The notes below the pieces were generated by a model that was given only the letters and a program-made list of their open reading frames with translations, had not been told where the DNA came from and searched no databases. A stretch of 64,000 nt of DNA, taken from the NCBI RefSeq assembly GCF_002355855.1, contig NZ_AP017656.1:62001-126000 (forward strand), in the 5' to 3' direction. Below, piece after piece: positions 42,900 through 52,503 of the stretch. How positions within the stretch are numbered: position 1 is the first letter of the stretch; every line of letters starts with the position of its first letter. The position numbers and the translations under genes were made by a program. The stretch comes from Sphingobium cloacae (lineage in GTDB: Bacteria > Pseudomonadota > Alphaproteobacteria > Sphingomonadales > Sphingomonadaceae).

Positions 42900-45353
42900 A
42901 TGAGCGCCCCGGCGCAGCTGCCAATGCAGACACAGGCGAGAAGCGAAGACAGGCTGTCGCTGGCCATCGATGGCATGACCTGCGCGACGTGTGTCGGGCG
43001 GGTGGAGCGCGCCATCGCCGGGGTGCCGGGCGTCGCCGGCGTCTCGGTCAATCTCGCGACGGAGCGCGCGAACGTCGAGTTCGTCGATGGACGATCCGAT
43101 GTCGCTGCCGTAGCCGATGCGGTTCTTGCGGCGGGCTACACCCCGTTGACGCAAACGACCGAGTTGACGATCACGGGCATGACCTGCGCCTCATGTGTCG
43201 GCCGGGTCGAGAAGGCGCTGCTGAAAGTGCCCGGCGTCCGCTCCGCGAGTGTCAACCTGGCAGCCGAGACGGCGCGGATCGAAACGGTGGGTGGCGTCCC
43301 CACTTATGTCTTGGTCGAGGCCGTCGAAAGCGCTGGTTACACCGCATTCGCGCGCACCGGATCGGCGGAGGCGGAACGAAGCGCCGAGGACGCCCGCCGC
43401 GACGCAGCCGCAACAAGAGAGCTCCGGCACGTGCTGATCGCCGCGGCGCTGTCGCTGCCGCTGGTCGTTCCGATGCTGCTGGCCCCGTTCGGTATCGAGG
43501 TGGCGGTGCCGGGCTGGATCCAGCTGCTGCTCGCGACGCCCGTGCAGTTCTGGCTGGGCGCGCGCTTCTATCGCGCGGGTTGGAAGGCCGCGCGCGCCCG
43601 AACCGGCAACATGGACCTGTTGGTCGCGATCGGCACATCGGCCGCCTACGGGCTCAGCCTCTACCAGCTGCTGTTCGCGCCGATGCACGGCATGGATGCG
43701 CATTATTACTTCGAGGCTTCGGCCGTCGTCATCACCCTTATCCTGCTCGGCAAATGGCTCGAAGGCCGCGCCAAGCGTCAGACCGGAGAGGCGATCCGCG
43801 CGCTGATGGCGCTGCGGCCCGACCAGGCTCGCGTTGTCGGCACCGACGGCAGCGAACGAGAGATTGCCCTGGCGGAGGTGCGCTCGGGTGACCGCGTCCG
43901 CGTCCGGCCCGGGGAGCGCATCCCCGTCGATGGACGACTGATCGAGGGAGCGACCCATGTCGATGAATCCATGCTCACCGGAGAGAGCCTTCCGGTCGCC
44001 AAGGCCGCTGGAGACCCAGTGACCGGCGGATCGATCAACGCGGACGGGCTCATCCTGGTCGAGACGACGGCGGTGGGGGCTGAGACCACCCTCGCCCGCA
44101 TCGTGCGCCTGGTCGAAAGCGCGCAAGGCGCCAAGGCTCCGATCCAGCGGCTCGTCGACAAGGTCAGCGCCGTGTTCGTGCCAATCGTCCTCGTCATAGC
44201 CGCGCTTACCCTCGCCGGATGGCTGATCGCCGGCGCCGGAGTGGAAGTCGCGATCCTGAACGCGGTCGCGGTGCTCGTCATCGCCTGTCCGTGCGCGCTC
44301 GGCCTGGCCACGCCGACCGCGATCATGGCCGGCACGGGCGTTGCCGCGCGGGCCGGTGTCCTCATCAAGGACGCGGAGGCGCTGGAGACCGCGCACCGCA
44401 TCAACATCGTCGCGTTCGACAAGACCGGCACGCTGACCGAGGGCAAGCCCTCGCTGCTGGCCGCACTGCCGGCCGAGGGGGCCGAACGCGCCGAGCTGAT
44501 CGCGCTCGCCGCGGCGCTTCAGGCTGGAAGCGAGCATCCGCTCGCCCGGGCCGTCTTGGCGTGGGCCAGCTCGGAAGGCGTCGAACCCGCCCGCGCCAAC
44601 GGGATGCGCGGCCTGCCCGGCCGCGGGGTTGCTGCAGACGTCAACGGCCGCAACCTGATCCTCGGCAGCACGCGCTTGATGGACGACGAAGCTATCGTGA
44701 TGACACCGCTGGCGAGTGAGGCGGCCAGGCTGGAAGCCGAGGGACGGACGGTCTCCTGGGTCGCGGAACGCGCGCCCGAACGCCGCCTTCTCGGCCTTCT
44801 GGCGTTCGGCGACGAGGTCAAGGCTTCCGCCGCTGCTGCCGTGGCGGCGCTGCATGGCCGTGGCATACGCAGCGTGATGCTGACCGGAGACAATGCGGGA
44901 AGCGCCCGCGCAGCGGCGGCCAAGCTCGGCATCGACGATTTCGTTGCCAATGTCCTGCCGGAAGGAAAGTCGGATGCGGTAGCAGCATTGCGGGGCGGGG
45001 ACCGCACGGTCGCGATGGTCGGGGACGGCGTCAACGACGCCCCTGCCCTCGCTGCAGCAGATGTCGGCATCGCCATGTCAACCGGAACAGACGTTGCGAT
45101 GCACGCAGCGGGCATCACGCTGATGCGGGGCGATCCGCGCCTGGTCGCGGACGCGATCGACATCTCCAAACGGACATATTCCAAGATCCGCCAGGGGCTG
45201 TTCTGGGCGTTCATCTACAACCTGGTCGGCATCCCGCTGGCAGCGTTCGGGTATCTAAGCCCGGTGATCGCCGGCGCGGCGATGGCGCTGTCGAGTGTCA
45301 GCGTCGTCGCCAATGCTCTGACGCTTCGCCGTTGGCGTCCGACAGCGGCTTGA
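42900..45353 (+). CDS. copA: Copper-exporting P1B-type ATPase
   Basis: 817 residues: two N-terminal HMA domains ('GMTCATC', 'GMTCASC'), eight expected transmembrane helices, the metal-transport motif '[14 protein letters not shown]', phosphorylation site '[11 protein letters not shown]', 'HP' nucleotide motif in '[10 protein letters not shown]' and hinge '[12 protein letters not shown]'. Exports Cu(I) from the cytoplasm. The ATG at 42900 with GGAG 6 nt before is preferred to a GTG at 42858 that overlaps the promoter. Confidence 0.95.
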   Translation: MSAPAQLPMQTQARSEDRLSLAIDGMTCATCVGRVERAIAGVPGVAGVSVNLATERANVEFVDGRSDVAAVADAVLAAGYTPLTQTTELTITGMTCASCVGRVEKALLKVPGVRSASVNLAAETARIETVGGVPTYVLVEAVESAGYTAFARTGSAEAERSAEDARRDAAATRELRHVLIAAALSLPLVVPMLLAPFGIEVAVPGWIQLLLATPVQFWLGARFYRAGWKAARARTGNMDLLVAIGTSAAYGLSLYQLLFAPMHGMDAHYYFEASAVVITLILLGKWLEGRAKRQTGEAIRALMALRPDQARVVGTDGSEREIALAEVRSGDRVRVRPGERIPVDGRLIEGATHVDESMLTGESLPVAKAAGDPVTGGSINADGLILVETTAVGAETTLARIVRLVESAQGAKAPIQRLVDKVSAVFVPIVLVIAALTLAGWLIAGAGVEVAILNAVAVLVIACPCALGLATPTAIMAGTGVAARAGVLIKDAEALETAHRINIVAFDKTGTLTEGKPSLLAALPAEGAERAELIALAAALQAGSEHPLARAVLAWASSEGVEPARANGMRGLPGRGVAADVNGRNLILGSTRLMDDEAIVMTPLASEAARLEAEGRTVSWVAERAPERRLLGLLAFGDEVKASAAAAVAALHGRGIRSVMLTGDNAGSARAAAAKLGIDDFVANVLPEGKSDAVAALRGGDRTVAMVGDGVNDAPALAAADVGIAMSTGTDVAMHAAGITLMRGDPRLVADAIDISKRTYSKIRQGLFWAFIYNLVGIPLAAFGYLSPVIAGAAMALSSVSVVANALTLRRWRPTAA

Positions 45354-45364
45354 GGAGGCGATAC

Positions 45365-45754
45365 GTGAATATAGGACAGGCGGCCAAAGCTTCGGGCGTC
45401 AGCCAGCGGATGATCCGCCATTATGAGGCGATCGGCCTCATTCCGAAGGCCACGCGGCGTGATTCCGGCTACCGCGACTATGACGAACGCGAAGTCCACA
45501 TGTTGCGCTTCATCGGCCGCGCACGCGATCTGGGCTTTCCAATTTCGGAGATCGGCCAGCTCGTCGCGCTGTGGCAGGACGGCGATCGGGCGAGTGGTGA
45601 GGTCAAGGCCCTCGCGCTTGCACGAGCCGCGGAGATGGAGCGCAAGGAGCACGAGCTCCGAGCGATGCGCAAGTCGCTCGAAGATCTGGCGCGTCGCTGC
45701 GCGGGCGGAGATCGACCGGATTGCCCGATCTTGCGATCGGAGTGGAACATGTGA
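45365..45754 (+). CDS. cueR: CueR, copper-responsive MerR-family activator
   Basis: 129 residues: N-terminal MerR helix-turn-helix ('NIGQAAKASGVSQRMIRHYE'), dimerisation helix, and the Cu(I)-binding loop 'CAGGDRPDCPIL' with two Cys. GTG start at 45365 after AGGAGG that overlaps the end of copA, so co-expressed with the pump. Expected to activate the 19-bp-spacer promoters of copZ, copA and csp. Confidence 0.92.
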   Translation: MNIGQAAKASGVSQRMIRHYEAIGLIPKATRRDSGYRDYDEREVHMLRFIGRARDLGFPISEIGQLVALWQDGDRASGEVKALALARAAEMERKEHELRAMRKSLEDLARRCAGGDRPDCPILRSEWNM

Positions 45755-45779
45755 GTCTGCGTTGCGCTAAAGAAAAGGG

Positions 45780-45810
45780 TTGACCTTGGACGATGGTCCG
45801 AGCCGTAAGG
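45780..45810 (+). promoter_or_regulatory. CueR-type promoter before csp
   Basis: TTGACC, a 19-bp spacer with GGAC-GATG-GTCC dyad, GTAAGG; 86 bp before the csp start. Confidence 0.65.
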
Positions 45811-45833
45811 ACGGTGAAGTCCAAACCGCGGCG

Positions 45834-45857
45834 AGGGATAGCGCCAAGTACCGCGTA
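45834..45857 (+). promoter_or_regulatory. ECF-type promoter motif before csp
   Basis: AGGGATA, 11 bases, CGCGTA, ending 38 bp before the csp ATG. With the CueR-type promoter just upstream, csp would be under dual control. Confidence 0.5.
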
Positions 45858-45895
45858 TATACAAGGGGAGGGGGGCGCATATGGAAGGAAAGACA

Positions 45896-46228
45896 ATGCA
45901 TCAGATCGATCCCGAGATGAAGGCGTGCATCGACGCCTGCCATGAATGCCACATCACCTGCCTTCACATGGCGATGAATCACTGCCTGGAGGCGGGCGGG
46001 CGACACGCCGAGCCTCAGCACATGAAGCTGATGCTGGACTGTGCTCAGATTTGCAGTGTCGCGATCGACTTCATGGCGCGCAAGTCCGAGCACCACCGGC
46101 ATATCTGCCGCGAGTGCGCCGAGATTTGCCGGGCGTGCGCGTCGAGCTGCGAAGGGCTGGACGGCATGGAGGATTGCGTCGCCGCGTGTCGCAAGTGCGC
46201 CGACGCTTGCGACAAGATGGCCGCGTAA
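45896..46228 (+). CDS. csp: Four-helix bundle copper-storage protein (Csp, DUF326)
   Basis: 110 residues with about 13 Cys in helical spacing ('CIDACHECHITCLHMAMNHC', 'CRECAEICRACASSCEG', 'CVAACRKCADACDKM'), as in Csp proteins that hold many Cu(I) ions inside a tetrameric four-helix bundle. No signal peptide, so cytosolic (Csp3-like). The ATG at 45896 matches the remnant at 38661; an ATG at 45881 is possible. Confidence 0.92.
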   Translation: MHQIDPEMKACIDACHECHITCLHMAMNHCLEAGGRHAEPQHMKLMLDCAQICSVAIDFMARKSEHHRHICRECAEICRACASSCEGLDGMEDCVAACRKCADACDKMAA

Positions 46229-46235
46229 ATGGCCC

Positions 46236-46262
46236 GAGGGCGGCGCTTTCCCCGCCGCCCTC
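46236..46262 (+). terminator. Hairpin after csp
   Basis: GAGGGCGGC and GCCGCCCTC, 9-bp perfect stem, 9-base loop, 7 bp after the csp stop. No strong T run. Confidence 0.55.
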
Positions 46263-46276
46263 CCGTTACATTGCGA

Positions 46277-46315
46277 GCCAAGGCGCGTGAGACGGTGCTA
46301 TGCACGGTCAGGGTT
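46277..46315 (+). pseudogene. DUF6118 3' tail fragment (third copy)
   Basis: Encodes 'AKARETVLCTVRV', matching the DUF6118 tail 'AKARETVRCTVKV'. Nothing upstream is left of the gene. Confidence 0.65.
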
Positions 46316-46355
46316 GGCAGCAACGCTTTAGAGAGGGGCGTCACCTGCCCTGCCG

Positions 46356-48308
46356 CTAGGCTAGCGGCCCGCCCGTCCGCGGCTTGGCGCGGCGGTTCCA
46401 GGCGAACCCGATCATGATCGCGGCAAGCATCAGGAGTTGTGCCAGCACCGACTGAAATGTCGGGAACAGGCCCAACATCGAGATACGTGGCACGCTGGCG
46501 AGCGGCGCTATGTCGATGATCCCCGCCTCTTGGAGAGCAGCGACTCCCTTACCGGCCAGCACGACCGTCAGAGCGGCCATCAGCCATGAGCTGTAGCGGA
46601 AGAACTGCGTAATCGGCAGCGTCCGGCTGTAGCGGAGCATTGCCCAGGCGATGACGGCGAGAAGGCTGATCGCTGCGCCGGCCCCGGCCAGCAGCATCGC
46701 GGTGTTCCCCTGTGTCGAGAGCGCGGCGTAGAAAAGGATCGTCTCGAATACCTCCCGATAGACAACCAGGAATGCGAGCCCGAACAGGAACCATCCCGAC
46801 CCGCCCGATAGCGCCCGTGACATTTTCTCGCGGATATAGCGTTGCCATTGATCAGCTTGTGCCTTGCCGTGCATCCAGATTCCGACCGAGAGCAGGACCA
46901 CGGCCGCGAACAGCGAGCCGAACCCTTCCGTCAGTTCCCGGCTCGCGCCGCTTATACCGATCGCATAGGTGGCAACCGCCCAGGTAATCCCGCCGGCGAC
47001 GAGCGCGCCGACCCAGCCACCATGCACATAGCGCATGGCTTCCGGCCGCTCCGCTTTGCGGAGGAACGCAATCATGGCCACCACGATCAAGAGAGCTTCC
47101 AGCCCTTCGCGCAGCAGGATCGTGAAGGCTCCCAAGAAGGTGGACGCCTGCGTCGCGGCGTCGGGCGCGAGCGCGGCCTCGGCATCATCGAACAGGCCGC
47201 CCAGCACTGCCACTCGTTCGGTCACGTCATCGGCTGACGTGCTGCTCTCCACAGCGGCGCGATATTCTCCCATCGCGCCTTCGATCCGGGACATGAGGTT
47301 CGGGTCGCGCGCCGAGAGCGTCGGTTCGATCGGCTCGAACCCGTCGAGGTAGGCGGACAGCGCCAGTTCCTTTGCAGCGCGCCGGTCGCCGCGCTGGAAC
47401 GCGGCGAGGCTTTGCGCAAGCTTGGCGCGCGCCACGGCGAGCGGGCTTGGGGCTTGTTGCATCACCTGATCGGGGTGGCGACGCAGATAGGCGAGCACCG
47501 CGTCGGCTTTCACCTGCCCGATGCTGCCCGCAAGCGCGGCGGGGGTGAGCGCGACCAGGGTTTTCAGGTCGGGAATTCGTGCCCGCAAGCTCGCGTCCGA
47601 CTTCCACAGCCGCTCACCCTCGACCGCTTGTGCGTCGGTGGAGGCGAAGCTGCCGGAGCGGAACGCGAGCGCCCAGCGCTGATCGCTAGACAGATCGACG
47701 AAGCTCTGCATCGCGGTTCCGTCGATGCCTTGGCTTATCACCTGATAGAGCGCGAACACGCTGCGCTGGCGCGCTCGCTCGGCATCAGTAAAGGCGATCG
47801 GTGGCGGGTCGAGCTTGGCGGCGTCGGGACCGTGCCCGTTGCCTGTCATGCCGTGGCAGGACGCGCAGGATTGTCGAAAAACCGCTCCTGCTGTGGAGAT
47901 GTCCGGTGTCTTGTCCGGGGCGAGCGGAACCGGATAGGCCTTGAGCAGATCGGCGGCGAGCCCGTAGGCGAGCGCCGCGACCTGTTGGGCCGAGCCCTTG
48001 CGGGCAATCACGCCTTGGAGCTGCGAAGCCCGTTGGATCAGGGATTGCCGCTCAGGTGTCGCAGGGAGCGCGCGCAGGCGGGTGGACACGCCTGCGGCGA
48101 ACTCCGTCATCTCCGCGTATTCGGACGCACTTGTGACCGCGCCGTTGGCGACCGCACCGCCATAATCGACCGCCATATAATCGAGCAGACGCCAAGCGGT
48201 TTGCACGTCGCCGGGATCGGCCGTCGCCGCAGCGGGAATCAACAGCAGCATAAGCGACGCGACCAGCGCGAGTGCAGGCTTAATCAGCGCGACCCGAAGT
48301 GACGGCAT
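46356..48308 (-). CDS. FTR1-family iron permease fused to c-type cytochrome
   Basis: 650 residues: signal peptide to 'PAAATADPGD', a periplasmic part with a heme c motif 'CASCHG' (about 150), a helical linker, then an FTR1 membrane domain with both permease motifs 'REGLEALLIV' and 'REVFETILF'. FTR1 proteins take up iron with oxidation of Fe(II); in a copper-rich locus the coupling partner may be a multicopper oxidase. The ATG at 48308 is preferred to a TTG at 48326. Confidence 0.88.
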   Translation of the reverse strand: MPSLRVALIKPALALVASLMLLLIPAAATADPGDVQTAWRLLDYMAVDYGGAVANGAVTSASEYAEMTEFAAGVSTRLRALPATPERQSLIQRASQLQGVIARKGSAQQVAALAYGLAADLLKAYPVPLAPDKTPDISTAGAVFRQSCASCHGMTGNGHGPDAAKLDPPPIAFTDAERARQRSVFALYQVISQGIDGTAMQSFVDLSSDQRWALAFRSGSFASTDAQAVEGERLWKSDASLRARIPDLKTLVALTPAALAGSIGQVKADAVLAYLRRHPDQVMQQAPSPLAVARAKLAQSLAAFQRGDRRAAKELALSAYLDGFEPIEPTLSARDPNLMSRIEGAMGEYRAAVESSTSADDVTERVAVLGGLFDDAEAALAPDAATQASTFLGAFTILLREGLEALLIVVAMIAFLRKAERPEAMRYVHGGWVGALVAGGITWAVATYAIGISGASRELTEGFGSLFAAVVLLSVGIWMHGKAQADQWQRYIREKMSRALSGGSGWFLFGLAFLVVYREVFETILFYAALSTQGNTAMLLAGAGAAISLLAVIAWAMLRYSRTLPITQFFRYSSWLMAALTVVLAGKGVAALQEAGIIDIAPLASVPRISMLGLFPTFQSVLAQLLMLAAIMIGFAWNRRAKPRTGGPLA

Positions 48309-48427
48309 ATGGGTGATCGTCTCCAAGCTTTACTCGTCGCGCACTATGCGAACAGCTCTCATTAGCAGTATTGGGCGGAGGGCGCGATCACCAAGGCAGC
48401 CGATGATGAACATCGCCGCGTCAACGG

Positions 48428-48553
48428 GCGATCGTCGCCGGCGACAGATCGTGACCGTGAACCAGTCCCGATTGAACGACGCAAGAAAGCGGCGACGAAG
48501 GCACGCGAGACGGTGCGATGCGCGATCAAGGTCCGCAATGGAGCCAGCAGTGA
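48428..48553 (+). pseudogene. DUF6118 3' tail fragment (fourth copy)
   Basis: With small frame changes it encodes 'RQIVTVNQSR', 'PIERRKKAATKARETVRCAI' and 'KVRNGASSD' to a TGA, matching the end of DUF6118. It sits just beyond the converging end of the SPW gene. Confidence 0.65.
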
Positions 48554-48565
48554 TCGAGGATACTT

Positions 48566-51253
48566 TCAGATCACGTACTTGTCCCAGCCTGCATAATGCT
48601 CGGCGCTGCGCTTCCCCCTTGGAAAGCTGAGGCCGACGAGCGCAATGCCCGCTACGACCGAGGCCACGGCACCAAGGTGACCAACGCCGTCCAGGAGGAA
48701 AGGCGCGGCCACGAGCCAGGCTCCGAACGCGACATTGATCAGCCGCAGCACGCGGGCAACCTCCGCTGTGGCGATGATCGCGACCGTGATGACCAGCGCA
48801 CCCACAACGTGATCGCTGTTCGCCATCCCGCCTTCCGTGCCGAACAATACCCGGGTGAGCATCAGCAGGACGCCGATGACGATGCTCGCAGTCAGCGTCC
48901 ATGGCAGGGTCAGACCCTTCTTCGCGTCCGCCCAGAAGGTGCTTGGCGAGGCCATCGCGTCCGAGGTGTCCTCTCCGCCGGCCGCGATCGCGTCGCCTTG
49001 GAAGAAGGTGCGGATCAGCGGTTTGCCTTGCCGGCGCGCCCAGAGAAGGAACTGACCCATCGCAATCACCTCGTCGAGCGCGAACGGGATCATGATCAGC
49101 ATGGCGAGCGCGGCGATCAGCGCCAGCGTGCTCCACGTGCCGATGACGATCGGCTGGCTGATGATGAAGTAGATGCTGACGACGCCGAGCGGGATGACCA
49201 GAATGCCGAAGAAGGTCACCATCCACGGCATGGTGCGCCAGCGATCGCGGGTTCCCATCACTGCCATCAGGATCTCGAGCACGTAGCTGATGGTGCCGAG
49301 ACCGCCGTCGGCGATCGGCCACGCCTTCGACATGTCGGAAGTGATGATTTCCTCAGTGCCGTTGCGCGGGTCGGTCAGCGATCCGACGAAGAACGGCTCC
49401 CAGGCTGTATCGATGTGCCCGAGCTGATAAGCGGTCAGGATGCGCGAGGTGAGAAGGCCGATCAGGCCCATGGCGACGATCGGCAGCCGCTGCGCGTCAG
49501 TGGACGGCGAATAGGTCCAGCCAGGCGGGATGTTCTTGGGGTCCATCATGCCCGCCATGCTCATGCCCGGCATCATCGGCACGAGCACCGACAGGGCAAT
49601 CACGGCCGAGCCGATGAGCAGGTTGTTGTTGTACTGAGCAGCGCTCGGGCTCCAGAAGATTAGCGGGGCGAAGAACAGCCAAATGCCGACGAACGCCACC
49701 GCCCATTGCGCCCAGGTCTTGGTCCTGGCCGACAGCGACAGCGCACCGAACAGCGCGATGGCGAGGCCGCTGACGACATCGCTAATGGCCAGCGCGTTCG
49801 CCCGCCACTCAATCGACGGCAACCCGCGATCAATCGTTACGAAGCGCGCGGCCTCGCCGACGCTCTGCGTGGTCACGGAGTCGTATATGAGCGGGCTGGA
49901 GGCGAGCCACAGCCCAAGACCGATGTTCGCGTAAAGAGCCCAGCGCGCACGGCGCTCGTCCCGGTCCATTATGGCCATGTGATCGCCGTGTGCACCGTGG
50001 CCGGACATCGCCATGTCCGCCGCGCCAGGGCCGTGCCCCATGGCTGCATGGTCCATGCTACTATGGTCCACAGCCCCGTGATCCATACCGGCCATCCCGG
50101 CGCCTGCCGCCGTAGGTTGATGGCTCGGCGCTACAGGTTCGGCCTCTGGCTTATCGTGCCAGGCAACCAGGTTCTCGTTGAGCTTGTTGTTCCGATACCA
50201 GGCCCGCGGATGGCGCTTCAACGCCGCAACGATCGCGGGCAGCGTGTCGCGGAGACTATGTTTCGGCTCCCATCCGAGCAGCGAACGCGCGCGGGAGATA
50301 TCGAGGATATAGTGGTCGTTGCTGCTGTCGATCATCCAGGGCTGGATGAAGTCGTCGCTGCCGAGCGCTTCGTTCTGTAGGATGATCCCGGCTTTCGCGA
50401 GCGGCTGCGGAATCCGGATCGTCTTCCAGCCCTCGCCGTGGAGCGCCTCGCCGACGATGTCCTGGATCTCGGCATAGCCGGGCGCGTCGGGCTCGCCGAT
50501 GAGCAGTGGCAGCTCCGCCGGAAGTTCGTGCCGCCGATCGACCAGGCGAAGCACGGCATCGGCCAAATCGTCGCGGTGCACCGATGACTGTGCCGCACAC
50601 AGCATGCCGGGATAAAAGTGCGAGATCAGACGGTGCTCGTAAATCTGCGATATCTGCTGCGCAAGAAACGCCGAGCGTCCGTCGTCGTCGTAAACTCCGG
50701 CGGCGCGCATATAGACGACCGGGATGTTCCCGTGATGCTCATGCAGCAACGCCTCGCCATCGACTTTGGACTGTGGGTACGCCCAGGACGCACCGATCGG
50801 GGAGTCCTCGTTGATGCGCTCGTCGGGTGTGGAAGTCGGCTTATGAACCAGCATCGTGCTGGCGAAGACGAATTGCTCGACCTCGAACGATTGCAGCCCG
50901 TCAATCAGCCGGCGGGTGCCCTGCACGGTGACCTTGTCATAGAGCGGATTGGGATCGCCCGTAATATCGTAATAGGCGGCTAGGTGGATCACAGAGGCGA
51001 TGCGGTTGCCGTACCGCGCGCGCACCTCTTCGAGCGCGGCGCCCACCGCCTCGTCAGAGCCGAGATCGAAGTCGATTGCCGCCGCGGGCGGCGGCGGGTC
51101 TGGAGGACCGGCACGATCAAGGCCGACAACCGTGTAGCGTTCGCCGAGCCGGGCAATTAGCGCGGCGGCGATGAAACCGCTCGCACCCGTGATCAGAACG
51201 ACGCCGCCGCCACCCTGGCCGCTGCCGGCTTCACTGCTTTTGCCATCGATCAT
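48566..51253 (-). CDS. NAD-dependent epimerase fused to SPW-repeat membrane domain
   Basis: 895 residues in three parts. Residues 1-370: extended SDR/epimerase ('VVLITGASGFIAAALIARLG' cofactor motif, 'YPQSK' active-site Tyr/Lys). About 385-445: Met/His-rich linker ('MAGMDHGAVDHSSMDHAAMG'). About 450-895: many transmembrane helices with SPW repeats ('GLGLWLASSPLIYDS', 'WLFFAPLIFWSP', 'GAWLVAAPFLLDG'). The soluble part may act on a nucleotide-sugar or lipid-linked substrate; the linker may bind copper. Function not established. Confidence 0.82.
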   Translation of the reverse strand: MIDGKSSEAGSGQGGGGVVLITGASGFIAAALIARLGERYTVVGLDRAGPPDPPPPAAAIDFDLGSDEAVGAALEEVRARYGNRIASVIHLAAYYDITGDPNPLYDKVTVQGTRRLIDGLQSFEVEQFVFASTMLVHKPTSTPDERINEDSPIGASWAYPQSKVDGEALLHEHHGNIPVVYMRAAGVYDDDGRSAFLAQQISQIYEHRLISHFYPGMLCAAQSSVHRDDLADAVLRLVDRRHELPAELPLLIGEPDAPGYAEIQDIVGEALHGEGWKTIRIPQPLAKAGIILQNEALGSDDFIQPWMIDSSNDHYILDISRARSLLGWEPKHSLRDTLPAIVAALKRHPRAWYRNNKLNENLVAWHDKPEAEPVAPSHQPTAAGAGMAGMDHGAVDHSSMDHAAMGHGPGAADMAMSGHGAHGDHMAIMDRDERRARWALYANIGLGLWLASSPLIYDSVTTQSVGEAARFVTIDRGLPSIEWRANALAISDVVSGLAIALFGALSLSARTKTWAQWAVAFVGIWLFFAPLIFWSPSAAQYNNNLLIGSAVIALSVLVPMMPGMSMAGMMDPKNIPPGWTYSPSTDAQRLPIVAMGLIGLLTSRILTAYQLGHIDTAWEPFFVGSLTDPRNGTEEIITSDMSKAWPIADGGLGTISYVLEILMAVMGTRDRWRTMPWMVTFFGILVIPLGVVSIYFIISQPIVIGTWSTLALIAALAMLIMIPFALDEVIAMGQFLLWARRQGKPLIRTFFQGDAIAAGGEDTSDAMASPSTFWADAKKGLTLPWTLTASIVIGVLLMLTRVLFGTEGGMANSDHVVGALVITVAIIATAEVARVLRLINVAFGAWLVAAPFLLDGVGHLGAVASVVAGIALVGLSFPRGKRSAEHYAGWDKYVI

Positions 51254-51310
51254 GACTTGCTACCCTCGTTCGTTTGTCTCTGAAAACGTTAACAGGCCAG
51301 CTTTTCAGCC

Positions 51311-51609
51311 TTAACCCGCGGCGTGTGCGGGCATCCGGTCATAGAACTCGACCTGCATTCGCATCGGTCCGAACGGTTCGACAAAATGTGGTTGGTCCGG
51401 GAGCACCAAGCCAGGACAATCGGGATCGAGTATGGTTTCCGAGGCCGGGTCGAGAACATGATAGCGCAATCGCCCGGCGCGCACTCGAATGGCGCCCACA
51501 CCCCAGGCTTAGTGCGATGCTCTTTTCGCAGCCCGGCCGGAAGCGTGTTCTCGTCGAACACAGGGGTGCATTTATAGGGCAGCGGTCGCTCTGGAGGCGG
51601 AGAGCTCAT
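51311..51609 (-). pseudogene. Frameshifted DUF1971 protein
   Basis: First frame 'YKCTPVFDENTLPAGLRKEH' and 'RTKPGVWA'; then one base is lost near 51488 and the next frame reads 'IRVRAGRLRYHVLDPASETI' and 'GLVLPDQPHFVEPFGPMRMQ'. Joined, it is a normal-length DUF1971 (TehB-like cupin) domain. Sequencing error is the alternative. Confidence 0.75.
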
Positions 51610-51642
51610 GACAATGAATCCATCACTTCGTAGCCGCGTAGG

Positions 51643-52503
51643 TCAGATATTCGTCTGATCGGCGGGAACGTCGCGCGGCAGCGTCGCGGCGTCCTCTGCG
51701 TCCGTCTCGACCGGTAGGTTCGCGCCGAGTGCGTGGCATGTCATCGAGATCGAACCCATCGAAAAGCCGCGCACGATCGGTTCCGGCCGGGCGTCCTCAG
51801 CGGCCGCCAGGCCTGCCAGGTAGAGGAGCGGAACGAAGTGGTCGGGCGTAGGCACGGCGCGCGCGTAGTCGGGATGCTCGCGCACCCTCAGAATGTCGCT
51901 TGGCGCGTCGGCGAGCTGCGCTACCACGGCGTCGTCGAACCGCTCTGCCCAATCGAATGCTGTGTTAGGCTGGTCCCACTGGATTTCTCGTAGGTTATGG
52001 ACGACGTTGCCGCTGGCGAGGATCGCCACGCCGCTGTCGCGCAACGCGGCGAGCCGCGCGGCGATGTCCACATGGTATTCGAGCGGGCGCAGCGCATTGA
52101 TCGAAAGTTGCACCACGGGCACGTCGGCTTGCGGGTAGAGGTGCGCGAGCACGGACCAGGTGCCGTGATCGAGCCCCCACTGATCGCGGTCGAGACCAAC
52201 CCATTCCGGTTTCACCACTTCCGCAATCTCCTGCGCCACGTCCGGCGCGCCGGGTGCCGGATAGTCGAAGTCGAACAGCGCCTGCGGGAAGCCGTAGAAA
52301 TCGTGGATCGTTCGAGGTCTCGGCATGGCCGTCACCGCGGTCGCACCGAAATACCAATGGGCCGAGACGACCAGCAGTGCACGGGGACGGGGCAGTGTTC
52401 GCCCGAGCGACTTCCAGGCGTCGGTGAAGCCGTTCCGCTCCAGCGTGTTCATCGGGCTACCGTGGCCGATGAACAGTGCAGGCATCCGCCCGGCGACCAT
52501 CAT
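51643..52503 (-). CDS. ygiD: Class III extradiol dioxygenase family (YgiD/DODA-like)
   Basis: 286 residues of the LigB superfamily: 'ALFIGHGSPMNTLERNGFTD' (metal-binding His), 'LLVVSAHWYFGATAVTA' (second His), 'LDHGTWSVLAHLYPQADVPV' and 'ILASGNVVHNLREI'. Fe(II)- or Zn-dependent ring-opening of catechol-like substrates such as DOPA. The ATG at 52503 overlaps the DoxX stop. Confidence 0.88.
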   Translation of the reverse strand: MMVAGRMPALFIGHGSPMNTLERNGFTDAWKSLGRTLPRPRALLVVSAHWYFGATAVTAMPRPRTIHDFYGFPQALFDFDYPAPGAPDVAQEIAEVVKPEWVGLDRDQWGLDHGTWSVLAHLYPQADVPVVQLSINALRPLEYHVDIAARLAALRDSGVAILASGNVVHNLREIQWDQPNTAFDWAERFDDAVVAQLADAPSDILRVREHPDYARAVPTPDHFVPLLYLAGLAAAEDARPEPIVRGFSMGSISMTCHALGANLPVETDAEDAATLPRDVPADQTNI

